From NCBI GenBank assembly GCA_934178345.1, contig CAKPQG010000017.1, positions 1 to 47,392 on the forward strand: a stretch of 47,392 nt of DNA, read 5' to 3'. Positions within the stretch are counted from its first letter, which is position 1, and every line of letters starts with the position of its first letter. The stretch comes from an uncultured Dialister sp. (GTDB lineage Bacteria > Bacillota > Negativicutes > Veillonellales > Dialisteraceae). Both the position numbers and the translations under genes were made by a program. The notes under the pieces are model-generated. The model was not told the origin of the DNA and ran no database searches. It worked only from the letters and a program-made list of their open reading frames with translations. Of the stretch, positions 1-7,857 are shown piece after piece.

Positions 1-357
1 AACATCGTCACCATCTTCCTGGCAACCGGTACCGGCCTCACCATGACCGGCGACAAATTCCTCCGTCTGGAAACCATTGAAATCATCTGCCTCGGCCTGA
101 TTGCATTCGCAGCAGGCACCGCAGGCGGCGTCCTCTTTGGTCAGATCATGAGAATTGCATCCGGCAATAAGATCAACCCGCTGATCGGTTCCGCAGGTGT
201 ATCTGCAGTCCCGATGGCTGCTCGTGTATCTCAGGTCGTAGGCCTGAAAGACAACCCGTCCAACTACCTGCTGATGCAGGCTATGGGCCCGAACGTAGCA
301 GGCGTTATTGGTACCGCAGTAGCTGCAGGCACCATGCTCGCACAGTTTGGCAAATAA
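1..357 (+). CDS. Na+-translocating decarboxylase beta subunit, C-terminal part (5' end outside window)
   Basis: The reading frame is open from base 1 and ends at 355-357. It encodes the last 118 residues of an OadB/MmdB/GcdB-type integral membrane subunit, which couples decarboxylation on the carboxyltransferase subunit to Na+ export. It matches the full-length paralog at 3176-4300 with a single visible residue change (I for V in the NKxNPLIGS segment). The Na+-pathway motif NPLIGSAGVSAVPMAARVSQ is intact. The DNA is also nearly identical to that copy, and the identity continues through the stop codon and terminator, so this is a recent duplicate or a gene-conversion partner. The substrate-specific subunits are not in the window, so the exact enzyme (methylmalonyl-CoA, oxaloacetate or glutaconyl-CoA decarboxylase) cannot be decided. 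Confidence 0.9.
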   Translation, partial: NIVTIFLATGTGLTMTGDKFLRLETIEIICLGLIAFAAGTAGGVLFGQIMRIASGNKINPLIGSAGVSAVPMAARVSQVVGLKDNPSNYLLMQAMGPNVAGVIGTAVAAGTMLAQFGK

Positions 358-371
358 GCTTAACTGACCTT

Positions 372-405
372 AAAAGCTCCAGTGATTATCACTGGGGCTT
401 TTTTG
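372..405 (+). terminator. Rho-independent terminator of the first beta-subunit gene
   Basis: Stem AAAAGCTCCAGTGA, loop TTA, stem TCACTGGGGCTTTT, then a T run. The same hairpin follows the second beta-subunit gene at 4315-4348. Confidence 0.9.
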
Positions 406-407
406 TT

Positions 408-800
408 GTGGGTGACTGGTGACTAGGGACTAGTAGCTAGGGATTAGGGATTAGGGATAAGTATTCCACTTTTGTCGCTTCCGAAATGTCATCCCGAGCG
501 AAGCCCTCGATCTTTCTTGCACACTGGTATAGTGCTCTATGTGGGATAGCGGAAAATGGGAAACCTTTAGCGAAAGGAGCAAGAAGCACCGGAGTGCAAG
601 AAAGATTTCTCGCTACGCTCGAAATGACGATGCGCGCGAAGCGCTATTAAAACTCCGCGGCGCTTCTGATTTTTATGCGCCGCACCACCACTCCTCACTC
701 CTAACTCCTCACTCCTAACTGACGAGTAGAGCTTTCACCCGCAATCAAGGGGCAGCACGCCCCACGGGCTAACCCTGAACCCGTTCCACCCTCAATGCCA
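408..800 (+). repeat. Composite intergenic repeat, full-length copy
   Basis: It starts with 7-bp units (GTGACTG, GTGACTA, GGGACTA, GTAGCTA, GGGATTA). A long imperfect inverted repeat follows (ATCCCGAGC side to GCTCGAAATGACG side), then a GCGGCGC/GCGCCGC hairpin near 655-686, then TCCTCAC/TCCTAAC heptads and a conserved block containing AGCTTTCACCC that ends in CTAACCCTGAACCC. The same order recurs at 9470-9870, 17407-17843 (reversed) and 22041-22600. No gene is supported inside it. Confidence 0.75.
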
Positions 801-1554
801 TCTATCTATTTATTTCCATAGGACACCATGCATTTCTAATAATTATTTATTTTTCCAATTTGGAATATTTCCGATGAAGCGAATCAAGAAGAGACGCAGA
901 AAATGAAAGAGGAAAATGCATAGCATTATATGGTTTAATAAATAGCAGGCTATGTAAATTTAGGAATAGCATAAATAGCTATGTAAATGCAAAACGGAAG
1001 TGGAAATAGTACGCGATTACGAATCATTTTCATTCATAGATAGCTATGGAAATATTAGATAGCATACGATGAAGTTCGATGAAATCGGGATAAAACGCAT
1101 TTCTGCACCAAGGGATAAGCATCGGCGATCCATGGATAAATAAAATATAAAGAAAAGAATGAAATAAAAATTCATAAGTAACAAATACCACGAATTTGCA
1201 ATTAGATAATAGGCTATGGAGTTTGAAAAAATAGGATGCTATGGATACAATAACCATAGGTGCTCATGAAGTGCAAAACTATCAGAGCTGAGAGTAGCGC
1301 TCTTCATGAATGCGAGTCCGTCCCTGGGACTGTTACAAAGGAGGATAGCCGGTTGATCAAGGGATTGTCCGTTTTCCGGAACGCATTTCGGGATTCATCG
1401 GAATTTATTCTTTTACAGAATACTGCAATTATTTTTATCTTCTAGACAATTTCATATGAGTCCTAATAAGAACTTCCGGAGACTTTCTTCAGATGATCGA
1501 ACCGCACCGTATTGATCCCCTACTGAAGAATCATCAAAAGGAAGGTGAACCTTT
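801..1554. other. AT-rich non-coding region upstream of the SLC13 transporter
   Basis: No supported gene. The stretch 880-1260 repeatedly shows TAGCAT or GCTATG words (for example near 918, 946, 978, 1043, 1060, 1212 and 1240), some as inverted pairs. Short reading frames here lack ribosome binding sites. The last part (about 1446-1554) is the leader of the transporter gene, which has AAGGAAGGTG just before its start. Confidence 0.5.
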
Positions 1555-2847
1555 ATGGATCCAGCCATTACCACACTGTGTGTCCTGGCCGTAGCAGCAT
1601 TTCTCTTCATCACTGAACTGATTCCGCTGGCTGTTACCGCTATGGCAGCATGTACTGCACTGGGGATTCTTGGCGTACTCCCGTCGAAACAGGTTTACGC
1701 AGGTCTCTCCAATTCCACCGTCGTACTCTTCGGTGGTATGTTCGTTATCGGCGCCGCTATGTTTAAGACTGGCCTCGCTGAAGCTATCGGTGTAGCAGTC
1801 GTTAAGAAAGCCGGCACCAACGAAATTCCGCTCATGGCAGCTATCATGATTGTTACCATCATCCTGTCCTCTGTTTCTTCGAACACTGGTACAGTAGCCT
1901 GCCTGATGCCGGTTATCATCGGTATCTGCCAGGCAGCAAAGATTCCTGCTTCTAAGGAATTGATGCCGCTGGCTATCGCAGCTAACGTCGGTGGTACCAT
2001 CACCATGATCGGTACTCCGCCAAACGTCATCGTTACCGGCGCTCTGGCAGCTGCAGGACTTCCGACCTTCGGATTCTTCGAATTCGCATTCATCGGTGTT
2101 CCGCTGTCCGTCATTATTCTTGTCTACACACTCTTTGTTGGCCGTCATTTCATTCCGGATAAATCCTCCGGCGCTATGGACGAAGAAGCCATCAAAGCAG
2201 CAAAAGAAGAAGCTGGTGCTTCTGATGACAATGCTCCGAAGAGCAAGACCAAGATGTGGATCTCCGGTCTCATCCTGATCGGCGTCGTTGTCTGCATGGC
2301 TCTTGGCCTCAAGAACCTGCCGCTGCACACCGCAGCTGTCACCGGTGCAATCCTCTGCGTCATCACCGGCTGCCTGAAAGAAAAAGAAGCTTACGCTGGT
2401 ATCGACTGGGTAACGATTTTCCTCTTCGCTGGTATGCTTTCTGTAGCAACTGCTATGGATAAGACCGGCGCAGGCAAGATGATCGCTGACTTCGTCGTCG
2501 GCCTCATGGGCGAAAACCCGAACCCATATGTCCTGACCGCTGTACTCTTCCTGATCTCGAACGTACTCACTCAGTTCATGTCCAACACTGCATCCGCAGC
2601 ACTTTTGGCTCCTATTGGTATTTCCATTGCTCAGTCCATCGGATGCGATCCGAAACCGGTACTGATGGCTCTTGGTATCGCAGCCTCCATGGCATTCGCA
2701 ACTCCAATGGCTACTCCGCCAAATACCCTCGTACTTGGCCCTGGCAACTTCTCCTTCAATGACTACGCAAAAGTCGGTGTACCGATGTGCGTCATTTCCT
2801 GGATCGCCTGCGTCATCATCGTCCCGATCTTCTGGCCATTCCATTAA
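1555..2847 (+). CDS. SLC13/DASS family anion:Na+ symporter (probable dicarboxylate carrier)
   Basis: 430-residue integral membrane protein of the divalent anion:Na+ symporter family, which imports C4-dicarboxylates or related anions with Na+. Both diagnostic Ser-Asn-Thr signatures are present, at residues 109-111 and 343-345, each followed by the family's Pro-rich re-entrant segments (GTPPN at 153-157, ATPPN at 386-390). A charged cytoplasmic loop (about 200-235) separates the two inverted repeats. The ATG is preceded by AAGGAAGGTG at good spacing. Downstream lie a small OadG-like peptide and the Na+-pumping decarboxylase beta subunit, so substrate import and Na+-coupled decarboxylation may be linked. 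Succinate is a reasonable substrate guess for this group of bacteria, but specificity is inferred from context only. Confidence 0.88.
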   Translation: MDPAITTLCVLAVAAFLFITELIPLAVTAMAACTALGILGVLPSKQVYAGLSNSTVVLFGGMFVIGAAMFKTGLAEAIGVAVVKKAGTNEIPLMAAIMIVTIILSSVSSNTGTVACLMPVIIGICQAAKIPASKELMPLAIAANVGGTITMIGTPPNVIVTGALAAAGLPTFGFFEFAFIGVPLSVIILVYTLFVGRHFIPDKSSGAMDEEAIKAAKEEAGASDDNAPKSKTKMWISGLILIGVVVCMALGLKNLPLHTAAVTGAILCVITGCLKEKEAYAGIDWVTIFLFAGMLSVATAMDKTGAGKMIADFVVGLMGENPNPYVLTAVLFLISNVLTQFMSNTASAALLAPIGISIAQSIGCDPKPVLMALGIAASMAFATPMATPPNTLVLGPGNFSFNDYAKVGVPMCVISWIACVIIVPIFWPFH

Positions 2848-2890
2848 TCCCAGAACGGGTGCTGTGACAAGCACTTTTCAGGTACTTCAA

Positions 2891-2925
2891 AGGCTCCTTC
2901 CGGGGAAACCCGGAAGGGTGGCCTT
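2891..2925 (+). terminator. Hairpin between transporter and decarboxylase genes (weak terminator or processing site)
   Basis: CTTCCGGG-GAAA-CCCGGAAG is a perfect stem inside an AGGC/GCCT outer stem, followed by only a short T stretch. A smaller hairpin (GCACCT-C-AGGTGC, about 2958-2970) lies before the next gene. Read-through to the decarboxylase genes is likely. Confidence 0.5.
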
Positions 2926-2997
2926 TCATTTCGCTCTAGGCTGCGGTTTTCCGCAACGGCACCTCAGGTGCTAAAAATAGAAAGGTGGATTTAACTC

Positions 2998-3126
2998 ATG
3001 GATACTCCAGGCCCGCTTTCCATTTGCCTTACTAACATGGTTATCGTATTCGCAGTTCTGATTTTCCTGGCTTTCGTCATCCAGCTGATTCATATCGTGG
3101 ATCCGACCAAAGGCAAGAAGAAATAA
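2998..3126 (+). CDS. 42-residue OadG/MmdE-like small membrane subunit
   Basis: The peptide has one hydrophobic segment (about residues 11-33: LTNMVIVFAVLIFLAFVIQL and on) followed by a basic tail ending PTKGKKK. This resembles the N-terminal membrane anchor of OadG-type gamma subunits, which stabilise the decarboxylase complex, but the usual soluble C-terminal extension is missing. AAAGGTGG precedes the ATG. It lies 49 bp before the beta-subunit gene and within 150 bp of the transporter gene, as expected for an accessory subunit. The family assignment rests on the membrane segment and gene position only. Confidence 0.65.
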   Translation: MDTPGPLSICLTNMVIVFAVLIFLAFVIQLIHIVDPTKGKKK

Positions 3127-3175
3127 GATCTTATTACTATAAACGAATACAGAACTCATCTTAGGAGGAAATAAC

Positions 3176-4300
3176 ATGGACGGCTTTATGAGAGCTCTCG
3201 TTTCTGTATGGACAGACTCCGGCTTTGCCGCACTGACATGGCAGAACATGGTCATGATTCTGGTAGGACTTGTCCTCCTCTATCTGGCTATCGCAAAGCA
3301 GTACGAACCACTGCTTCTGCTTCCTATCGCATTTGGCGATATTATGGCTAACTTCCCGAACACCGGGTTCGAAGACGAAATGGGCGTTATGATGGCCATC
3401 GGCTTCGGTATCAAATACGAAATTTTCCCGCCGCTGATTTTCATGGGCGTAGGCGCAATGACCGACTTTGGTCCGCTCATCGCTAACCCGAAGACCGTAC
3501 TTCTGGGCGCAGCTGCTCAGATCGGCGTATTCGTAGCACTCGCTGGTGCTATGATGCTCGGCTTCAACGTACAGGAAGCAGCATCCATCGGCATCATCGG
3601 TGGTGCTGACGGCCCGACCGCTATTTACCTGACTTCCAAACTGGCTCCACATCTGCTGGGCGCCATCGCTGTAGCAGCATACTCCTACATGTCCCTGGTT
3701 CCGCTGATTCAGCCACCGATCATGAAACTCTGCACCACCAAAGAACAGCGTTCCATCAAGATGACCAACCTTCGTCCTGTTACCCACTTCGAAAAGGTTG
3801 CATTCCCGATCGTTGTTGCTATCGTTGTATCCCTGCTCCTGCCGCCAGTTGCAGCTCTGATGGGCTGCCTCTGCCTTGGCAACCTGTTTGAAGTTTCTGG
3901 CGTTACCGCTCGTCTGTCCGATACCGCTCAGAACTCCCTGTGCAACATCGTTACCATCTTCCTGGCAACCGGCACAGGCCTCACCATGACTGGTGATAAA
4001 TTCCTCCGTCTGGAAACCATCGAAATCATCTGCCTCGGTCTGATCGCATTCGCAGCAGGCACCGCAGGCGGCGTCCTCTTTGGTCAGATCATGAGAATTG
4101 CATCCGGCAACAAAGTCAACCCGCTCATTGGTTCCGCAGGCGTATCTGCAGTCCCGATGGCTGCTCGTGTATCTCAGGTCGTAGGCCTGAAAGACAACCC
4201 GTCCAACTACCTGCTGATGCAGGCTATGGGCCCGAACGTAGCAGGCGTTATTGGTACCGCAGTAGCTGCAGGCACCATGCTCGCACAGTTTGGCAAATAA
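3176..4300 (+). CDS. Na+-translocating decarboxylase beta subunit (OadB/MmdB/GcdB family)
   Basis: 374-residue membrane subunit that takes the carboxyl group from carboxybiotin, decarboxylates it and pumps Na+ outward. Residues known to be critical in Klebsiella OadB (D203, Y229, N373, G377, S382, R389) all have counterparts here at a constant offset of 58: D145 in GGADGPT, Y171, N315, G319, S324 and R331. AGGAGGAAATAAC precedes the ATG. The small OadG-like gene lies immediately upstream. The alpha (carboxyltransferase) and biotin-carrier subunits are not in the window. The C-terminal third and 3' flank duplicate the partial gene at 1-357. Confidence 0.92.
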   Translation: MDGFMRALVSVWTDSGFAALTWQNMVMILVGLVLLYLAIAKQYEPLLLLPIAFGDIMANFPNTGFEDEMGVMMAIGFGIKYEIFPPLIFMGVGAMTDFGPLIANPKTVLLGAAAQIGVFVALAGAMMLGFNVQEAASIGIIGGADGPTAIYLTSKLAPHLLGAIAVAAYSYMSLVPLIQPPIMKLCTTKEQRSIKMTNLRPVTHFEKVAFPIVVAIVVSLLLPPVAALMGCLCLGNLFEVSGVTARLSDTAQNSLCNIVTIFLATGTGLTMTGDKFLRLETIEIICLGLIAFAAGTAGGVLFGQIMRIASGNKVNPLIGSAGVSAVPMAARVSQVVGLKDNPSNYLLMQAMGPNVAGVIGTAVAAGTMLAQFGK

Positions 4301-4314
4301 GCTTAACTGACCTT

Positions 4315-4348
4315 AAAAGCTCCAGTGATTATCACTGGGGCTTTTTTG
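4315..4348 (+). terminator. Rho-independent terminator of the second beta-subunit gene
   Basis: Same sequence as the terminator at 372-405: AAAAGCTCCAGTGA stem, TTA loop, T run. Confidence 0.9.
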
Positions 4349-4351
4349 TTG

Positions 4352-4510
4352 TGGGTGACTGGTGACTAGGGACTAGTAGCTAGGGATTAGGATCCCTTTT
4401 TGCACACTGGTATATCGCCCTATGTGAGATATCGGAAAATGGGGAGGCTTTAGCGAAAGGAGCAAGAAATGACGGGGTGCAAGAAGGGTTTCTCGCCTCG
4501 CCCTTCATGA
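4352..4510 (+). repeat. Shortened composite repeat after the beta-subunit gene
   Basis: Heptads (GTGACTG, GTGACTA, GGGACTA) run directly after the terminator, then a truncated inverted-repeat module with CACACTGGTATA and TTTAGCGAAAGGAGCAAGAA, also present at 516-590. 4511-4579 shows no recognisable feature. Confidence 0.65.
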
Positions 4511-4579
4511 CGGGATGGGGAAGACTTATTTCATGAATTTGAAATTTCAAATAAATAACGGAATATGAAAGAAAGCTAC

Positions 4580-4609
4580 TTGAATATGAGTATAATTGTG
4601 TGCTATATT
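4580..4609 (+). promoter_or_regulatory. Candidate promoter of first ompM
   Basis: TTGAAT, 18-bp spacer, TATATT. Transcription would start near 4616 and give a leader of about 285 nt containing the conserved element at 4641-4687. Confidence 0.5.
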
Positions 4610-4640
4610 AAGACAAGCATAAAAGACCCTATGCTTCTAT

Positions 4641-4687
4641 ACTCATCAAATGATAGCAGAGGAAACACGGTCACTCGCGCGATGAGT
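4641..4687 (+). promoter_or_regulatory. Conserved ompM leader element, copy 1
   Basis: A 25-nt core (4656-4680, containing GAGGAAACACGGTCACTC) is identical in all three ompM leaders. Here it is enclosed by ACTCATC (4641-4647) and its complement GATGAGT (4681-4687). It lies 221 nt before the start codon. No known RNA family was recognised. Confidence 0.65.
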
Positions 4688-4901
4688 TTTGAAAAGTGTA
4701 GAAAAAGGGCAGACTGGTTCCGAGAAAGGCGATGAAATTGCACTTTTTATGAACGGGAGGCTTTCTGAAATAGATTCAGTTGGCCTAAAAAACAGAATGC
4801 TTACTAAATGAGTCAATTCTGAAAATCTTAATGATAAGATACAACCTGTTCAGAAAAAGATAATCGCCTTCTCCTGCATTTTTCAAAAGGAGCGATTTCT
4901 C

Positions 4902-6161
4902 ATGAAAAAAATCCTCGCACTGGCTGCTGTAGCAGCACTCACCGCTGGCGTATCCGCTTACGCTGCAAATCCATTTTCCGATGTCACTTCTGATGACTGG
5001 GCTTATCAGGCAGTTTCCGACCTGTCCGCTCAGGGCGTCGTAGAAGGCTATCCGGACGGAACCTTCAAAGGCGAAAAGAACATGACCCGTTACGAACTGG
5101 CGCAGATCGTCGCTCGTCTCATGGCAAAAGAAGACCAGCTGAATGCAGAACAGCAGGCAACCATCGACAAGCTCGCTGGCGAATATGCTGACGAACTCGC
5201 AAACCTCGGCGTTCGCGTTTCGGCACTGGAAAAGAAGGTCGGTAATGTGTACTGGTCCGGCAACGCTCGTATGCGCTACATGACCCGCGACAATGCTAAG
5301 AAAGACGCTAAATGGGATGGCCGTATCCGTCTGAACGTCAAAGGCGAAGTCAATGAAAACACCTATGTTCAGGGCAGATTCGTCAACAACATGAACTATA
5401 AAGATTCCGGTGATTCTAGCACCACCATGGACCGTATTTTCGTACACCATGACTTCGGCGCTGCTGGCGTCACCCTTGGCCGTTTCGAAGCAGACTTTGG
5501 CAATGCGACCAATGGCACCTGGCTCTACAGCAACCGCATTGACGGTGTAGAAGCACAGACCAAACTTGGTAAAGTTGCACTGAATGCAGGCTATGGCCGT
5601 CTGCAGGATGTCACCACGACCAAAACTGGTGTAGCTGATAAGTATATCGAAGACGGTGAAGATAAGTATGAAATCAAAGACGTATTCTATGCTCAGGGCA
5701 AAGCGAACCTCGACTTTGCAAAAGTCGGCGTAGACTACATCAAATTCCAGGGCAACAATGGTGCTGAAATTCTCGGCGGCAACCTGAACGTTCCGGTCGC
5801 TAAGAATCTGGAAGTTTTCGGTGACTACTATGTAAATACTGTCGCTAAAGGCGCTGGCGAAGGCTGGCAGGCAGGCCTTGGCTACAGCAACTTCAACAAG
5901 AAGAAAGTCGGCACCTTCGATCTGAATGTTGCTTACTTCCATCTGATGGATGATGTATACCAGGGCGGCACTGGTACCCAGATCGGTGACCTCCTCGACA
6001 GCATCTCCGGCAAGCACACCTTCTGGCTCGCTACCGGTGATCTGGTTCTCCAGAAGAACGTTACTCTCCGTGCTGAATATGCATTCGCTGACAGCGCGAA
6101 AGACAAAGATGCGAAAGATCTCGACGATGCTTGGGCAGTATCCCTGAACTATGCATTCTAA
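4902..6161 (+). CDS. ompM: OmpM-type outer-membrane porin with SLH domain (paralog 1)
   Basis: 419 residues. Signal peptide 1-21 with cleavage after AYA; one SLH domain about 24-72 (FSDVT, DDWAYQAVSDL, GYPDGTF, MTRYELAQ), which in Negativicutes tethers the outer membrane to peptidoglycan; coiled coil about 77-113 that would span the periplasm; then a beta-barrel from about 116 ending SLNYAF, with the terminal Phe needed for BAM-dependent insertion. AAAAGGAGCGATTTCTC precedes the ATG. The first 115 codons are nearly identical to the paralogs at 6582 and 19693, while the barrel is very different. Expected role: general diffusion porin and envelope anchor. Confidence 0.9.
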   Translation: MKKILALAAVAALTAGVSAYAANPFSDVTSDDWAYQAVSDLSAQGVVEGYPDGTFKGEKNMTRYELAQIVARLMAKEDQLNAEQQATIDKLAGEYADELANLGVRVSALEKKVGNVYWSGNARMRYMTRDNAKKDAKWDGRIRLNVKGEVNENTYVQGRFVNNMNYKDSGDSSTTMDRIFVHHDFGAAGVTLGRFEADFGNATNGTWLYSNRIDGVEAQTKLGKVALNAGYGRLQDVTTTKTGVADKYIEDGEDKYEIKDVFYAQGKANLDFAKVGVDYIKFQGNNGAEILGGNLNVPVAKNLEVFGDYYVNTVAKGAGEGWQAGLGYSNFNKKKVGTFDLNVAYFHLMDDVYQGGTGTQIGDLLDSISGKHTFWLATGDLVLQKNVTLRAEYAFADSAKDKDAKDLDDAWAVSLNYAF

Positions 6162-6178
6162 TTATAGAGATGATTAGT

Positions 6179-6210
6179 AAAAAGGAAATCTCTCATGGGA
6201 TTTCCTTTTT
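6179..6210 (+). terminator. Terminator of ompM paralog 1
   Basis: AAAAAGGAAATC stem, 8-nt loop, GATTTCCTTTTT stem with T run. Confidence 0.88.
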
Positions 6211-6261
6211 GCGTGCTGGGGGCGATGCAATAAAGAGCAGGAAGGTTTTGTTCCCCCCCCT

Positions 6262-6290
6262 TTGCATTTTCTGCACGTGGCTTGTATAAT
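6262..6290 (+). promoter_or_regulatory. Strong promoter ahead of a short transcription unit
   Basis: TTGCAT, 17-bp spacer, TATAAT. No reading frame follows before a terminator about 60 nt downstream, so it drives either a small RNA or an attenuated leader of ompM paralog 2. Confidence 0.65.
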
Positions 6291-6296
6291 CCAGTT

Positions 6297-6351
6297 AGTT
6301 TCATACAATGACTGACTTGAAGAGGAGTCCCTTGGGGGCTCCTTCTTTTTT
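6297..6351 (+). ncRNA. Candidate small RNA or attenuated leader
   Basis: The predicted start about 7 nt after TATAAT and a hairpin with T run (AGGAGTCCC, TTG, GGGGGCTCCT, TTCTTTTTT; 6321-6351) bound an RNA of about 55 nt. A similar promoter-to-terminator unit of about the same length follows the third ompM gene (21300-21391). There is no sequence match to a family I know. Confidence 0.4.
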
Positions 6352-6394
6352 GCCTAAGGGAGAATTAGAATATAACTAAATCATGGCTTCTCCC

Positions 6395-6424
6395 TTGCAG
6401 AAAGATTTGTTTCTGTAGTATCCT
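6395..6424 (+). promoter_or_regulatory. Candidate promoter of ompM paralog 2
   Basis: TTGCAG, 18-bp spacer, TATCCT; predicted start near 6431, about 150 nt ahead of the ATG and just upstream of the conserved leader element. Confidence 0.45.
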
Positions 6425-6456
6425 AAAAGAAGCTCATATCCTGCCCGAGATATGTG

Positions 6457-6524
6457 CGAAGGACGAAAGGAAATGGCAGAGGAAACACGGTCACTCGCGC
6501 CGCAGATTTTTGAGTACTCCTTCG
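6457..6524 (+). promoter_or_regulatory. Conserved ompM leader element, copy 2
   Basis: The identical 25-nt core is at 6476-6500, enclosed by CGAAGGA (6457-6463) and TCCTTCG (6518-6524). It lies 81 nt before the start codon. The arms differ in sequence from those of copy 1 but again are complementary. Confidence 0.65.
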
Positions 6525-6581
6525 GAAAGGGCAATCCTATATATAGGGAAGATTTCCCATTTTTCAAAGGAGCGATTTATT

Positions 6582-7799
6582 ATGAAAAAAATCCTCGCAC
6601 TGGCTGCTGTAGCAGCACTCACCGCTGGCGTATCCGCTTACGCTGCAAATCCATTCTCCGATGTTACCGCTGATGACTGGGCTTATCAGGCAGTATCCGA
6701 CCTGTCCGCTCAGGGCGTCGTAGAAGGCTATCCGGACGGCACCTTCAAAGGCGAAAGAAACATGACCCGTTACGAACTGGCTCAGATCGTAGCTCGCCTC
6801 ATGGCTAAAGAAGACCAGCTGAATGCAGAACAGCAGGCAACTCTGGACAAACTCGCTGGCGAATACGCTGACGAACTCGCAAACCTGGGCGTTCGCGTTT
6901 CCAACCTGGAAAAGAAAGTCGGCAACATCTCCTGGGCTGGCGATGCAAAAATGATGTACACCAACAACGCTGAAAAGGCTGCAAAAGACACCTACAAAGG
7001 CCGTATCCGTCTGAACGTCAAGGGTCAGGTCAATGACTCCACCTTCGTCAAAGGCCGTATCGTAACCAATATGTGGTTCAAAGATGCAGATGCTGACAAA
7101 GATGGCAAGACCGAGATGGATCGCCTCTTCGTCAACCACAGCTTCGGCGACAAGACCTCCGTGGTTCTCGGCCGTCAGGACCTGACCGTATTCAGCGGAC
7201 TCGAATATGATGATGCATTCGATGGTGCGAAACTCGCATACAACGATGGCAAATTCGATGCTTACGCAGCATTTGGCCAGCTGAACGCAGGCGACTATAA
7301 AGAAACCGATGCTGCTTTCGGTGGCCTCGGCTATGACTTCGGCGTGGCTAAACTGAACGCAGCTTACTTCAACTTCACCGGCGACAAAGCAAAGACTGTT
7401 AGCGGTTTTGACAGCATCTGGGGTGCAAACCTCGTTGTTCCGGTTCAGGATTTCAGCGTATTCGGCGAATACTGGGACTCCAACGCTGACAAGAACGACA
7501 GCGCTTACCAGGCTGGCATCGGCTACAGCACCCTCGACGCTTCCAAACCGGGCACCTTCGCTCTGAACGTTGCTTACAACAAAGTCGGTGCTAACGCTTA
7601 CTTCGGCGGAGACACTTACGATGCAAACGACTTCTTCGATCACATCATTGCAGATAAAGATCTGAAGTTCTGGAACGTATTCGGCGACGTCACCCTCCAG
7701 AAGAACGTCACCCTCCACGGCGAATACGCTTGGGACATCAAGAACGCAGATGGCTGCGATGACAACGCTTGGACCGTTTCCCTGAACTACGCATTCTAA
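6582..7799 (+). CDS. ompM: OmpM-type outer-membrane porin with SLH domain (paralog 2)
   Basis: 405 residues from the ATG at 6582, chosen because AAAGGAGCGATTTATT precedes it and the protein then begins with the same MKKILALAAV signal peptide as its paralogs; an upstream in-frame ATG at 6510 would put a non-signal extension on it. Layout is signal peptide 1-21, SLH domain about 24-72, coiled coil about 77-113, and beta-barrel ending SLNYAF. The barrel differs strongly from the gene at 4902, while the first 115 codons are almost identical. Likely role: porin and peptidoglycan tether in the outer membrane. Confidence 0.9.
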   Translation: MKKILALAAVAALTAGVSAYAANPFSDVTADDWAYQAVSDLSAQGVVEGYPDGTFKGERNMTRYELAQIVARLMAKEDQLNAEQQATLDKLAGEYADELANLGVRVSNLEKKVGNISWAGDAKMMYTNNAEKAAKDTYKGRIRLNVKGQVNDSTFVKGRIVTNMWFKDADADKDGKTEMDRLFVNHSFGDKTSVVLGRQDLTVFSGLEYDDAFDGAKLAYNDGKFDAYAAFGQLNAGDYKETDAAFGGLGYDFGVAKLNAAYFNFTGDKAKTVSGFDSIWGANLVVPVQDFSVFGEYWDSNADKNDSAYQAGIGYSTLDASKPGTFALNVAYNKVGANAYFGGDTYDANDFFDHIIADKDLKFWNVFGDVTLQKNVTLHGEYAWDIKNADGCDDNAWTVSLNYAF

Positions 7800-7816
7800 T
7801 TCGAGAATACTCCAAT

Positions 7817-7849
7817 AAAAAAGAAGCTCCTTATGGGGCTTCTTTTTTT
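7817..7849 (+). terminator. Terminator between convergent genes
   Basis: AAAAAAGAAGCTCC stem, TTAT loop, GGGGCTTCTTTTTTT. It ends 8 bp from the stop of the minus-strand ATPase and has A and T runs on both sides, so it can serve both genes. Confidence 0.88.
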
Positions 7850-7857
7850 ATGATCTT

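Noticed and set aside
1534..2874. 446-residue minus-strand reading frame opposite the anion symporter
   Set aside because: It is antisense to a clearly conserved transporter gene, rich in Cys/Asp/His without family pattern, and has no ribosome binding site.
6510..6581. Longer N-terminus for ompM paralog 2
   Set aside because: The extension would precede a normal signal peptide and lacks a ribosome binding site; the ATG at 6582 has AAAGGAGCG and matches its paralogs.
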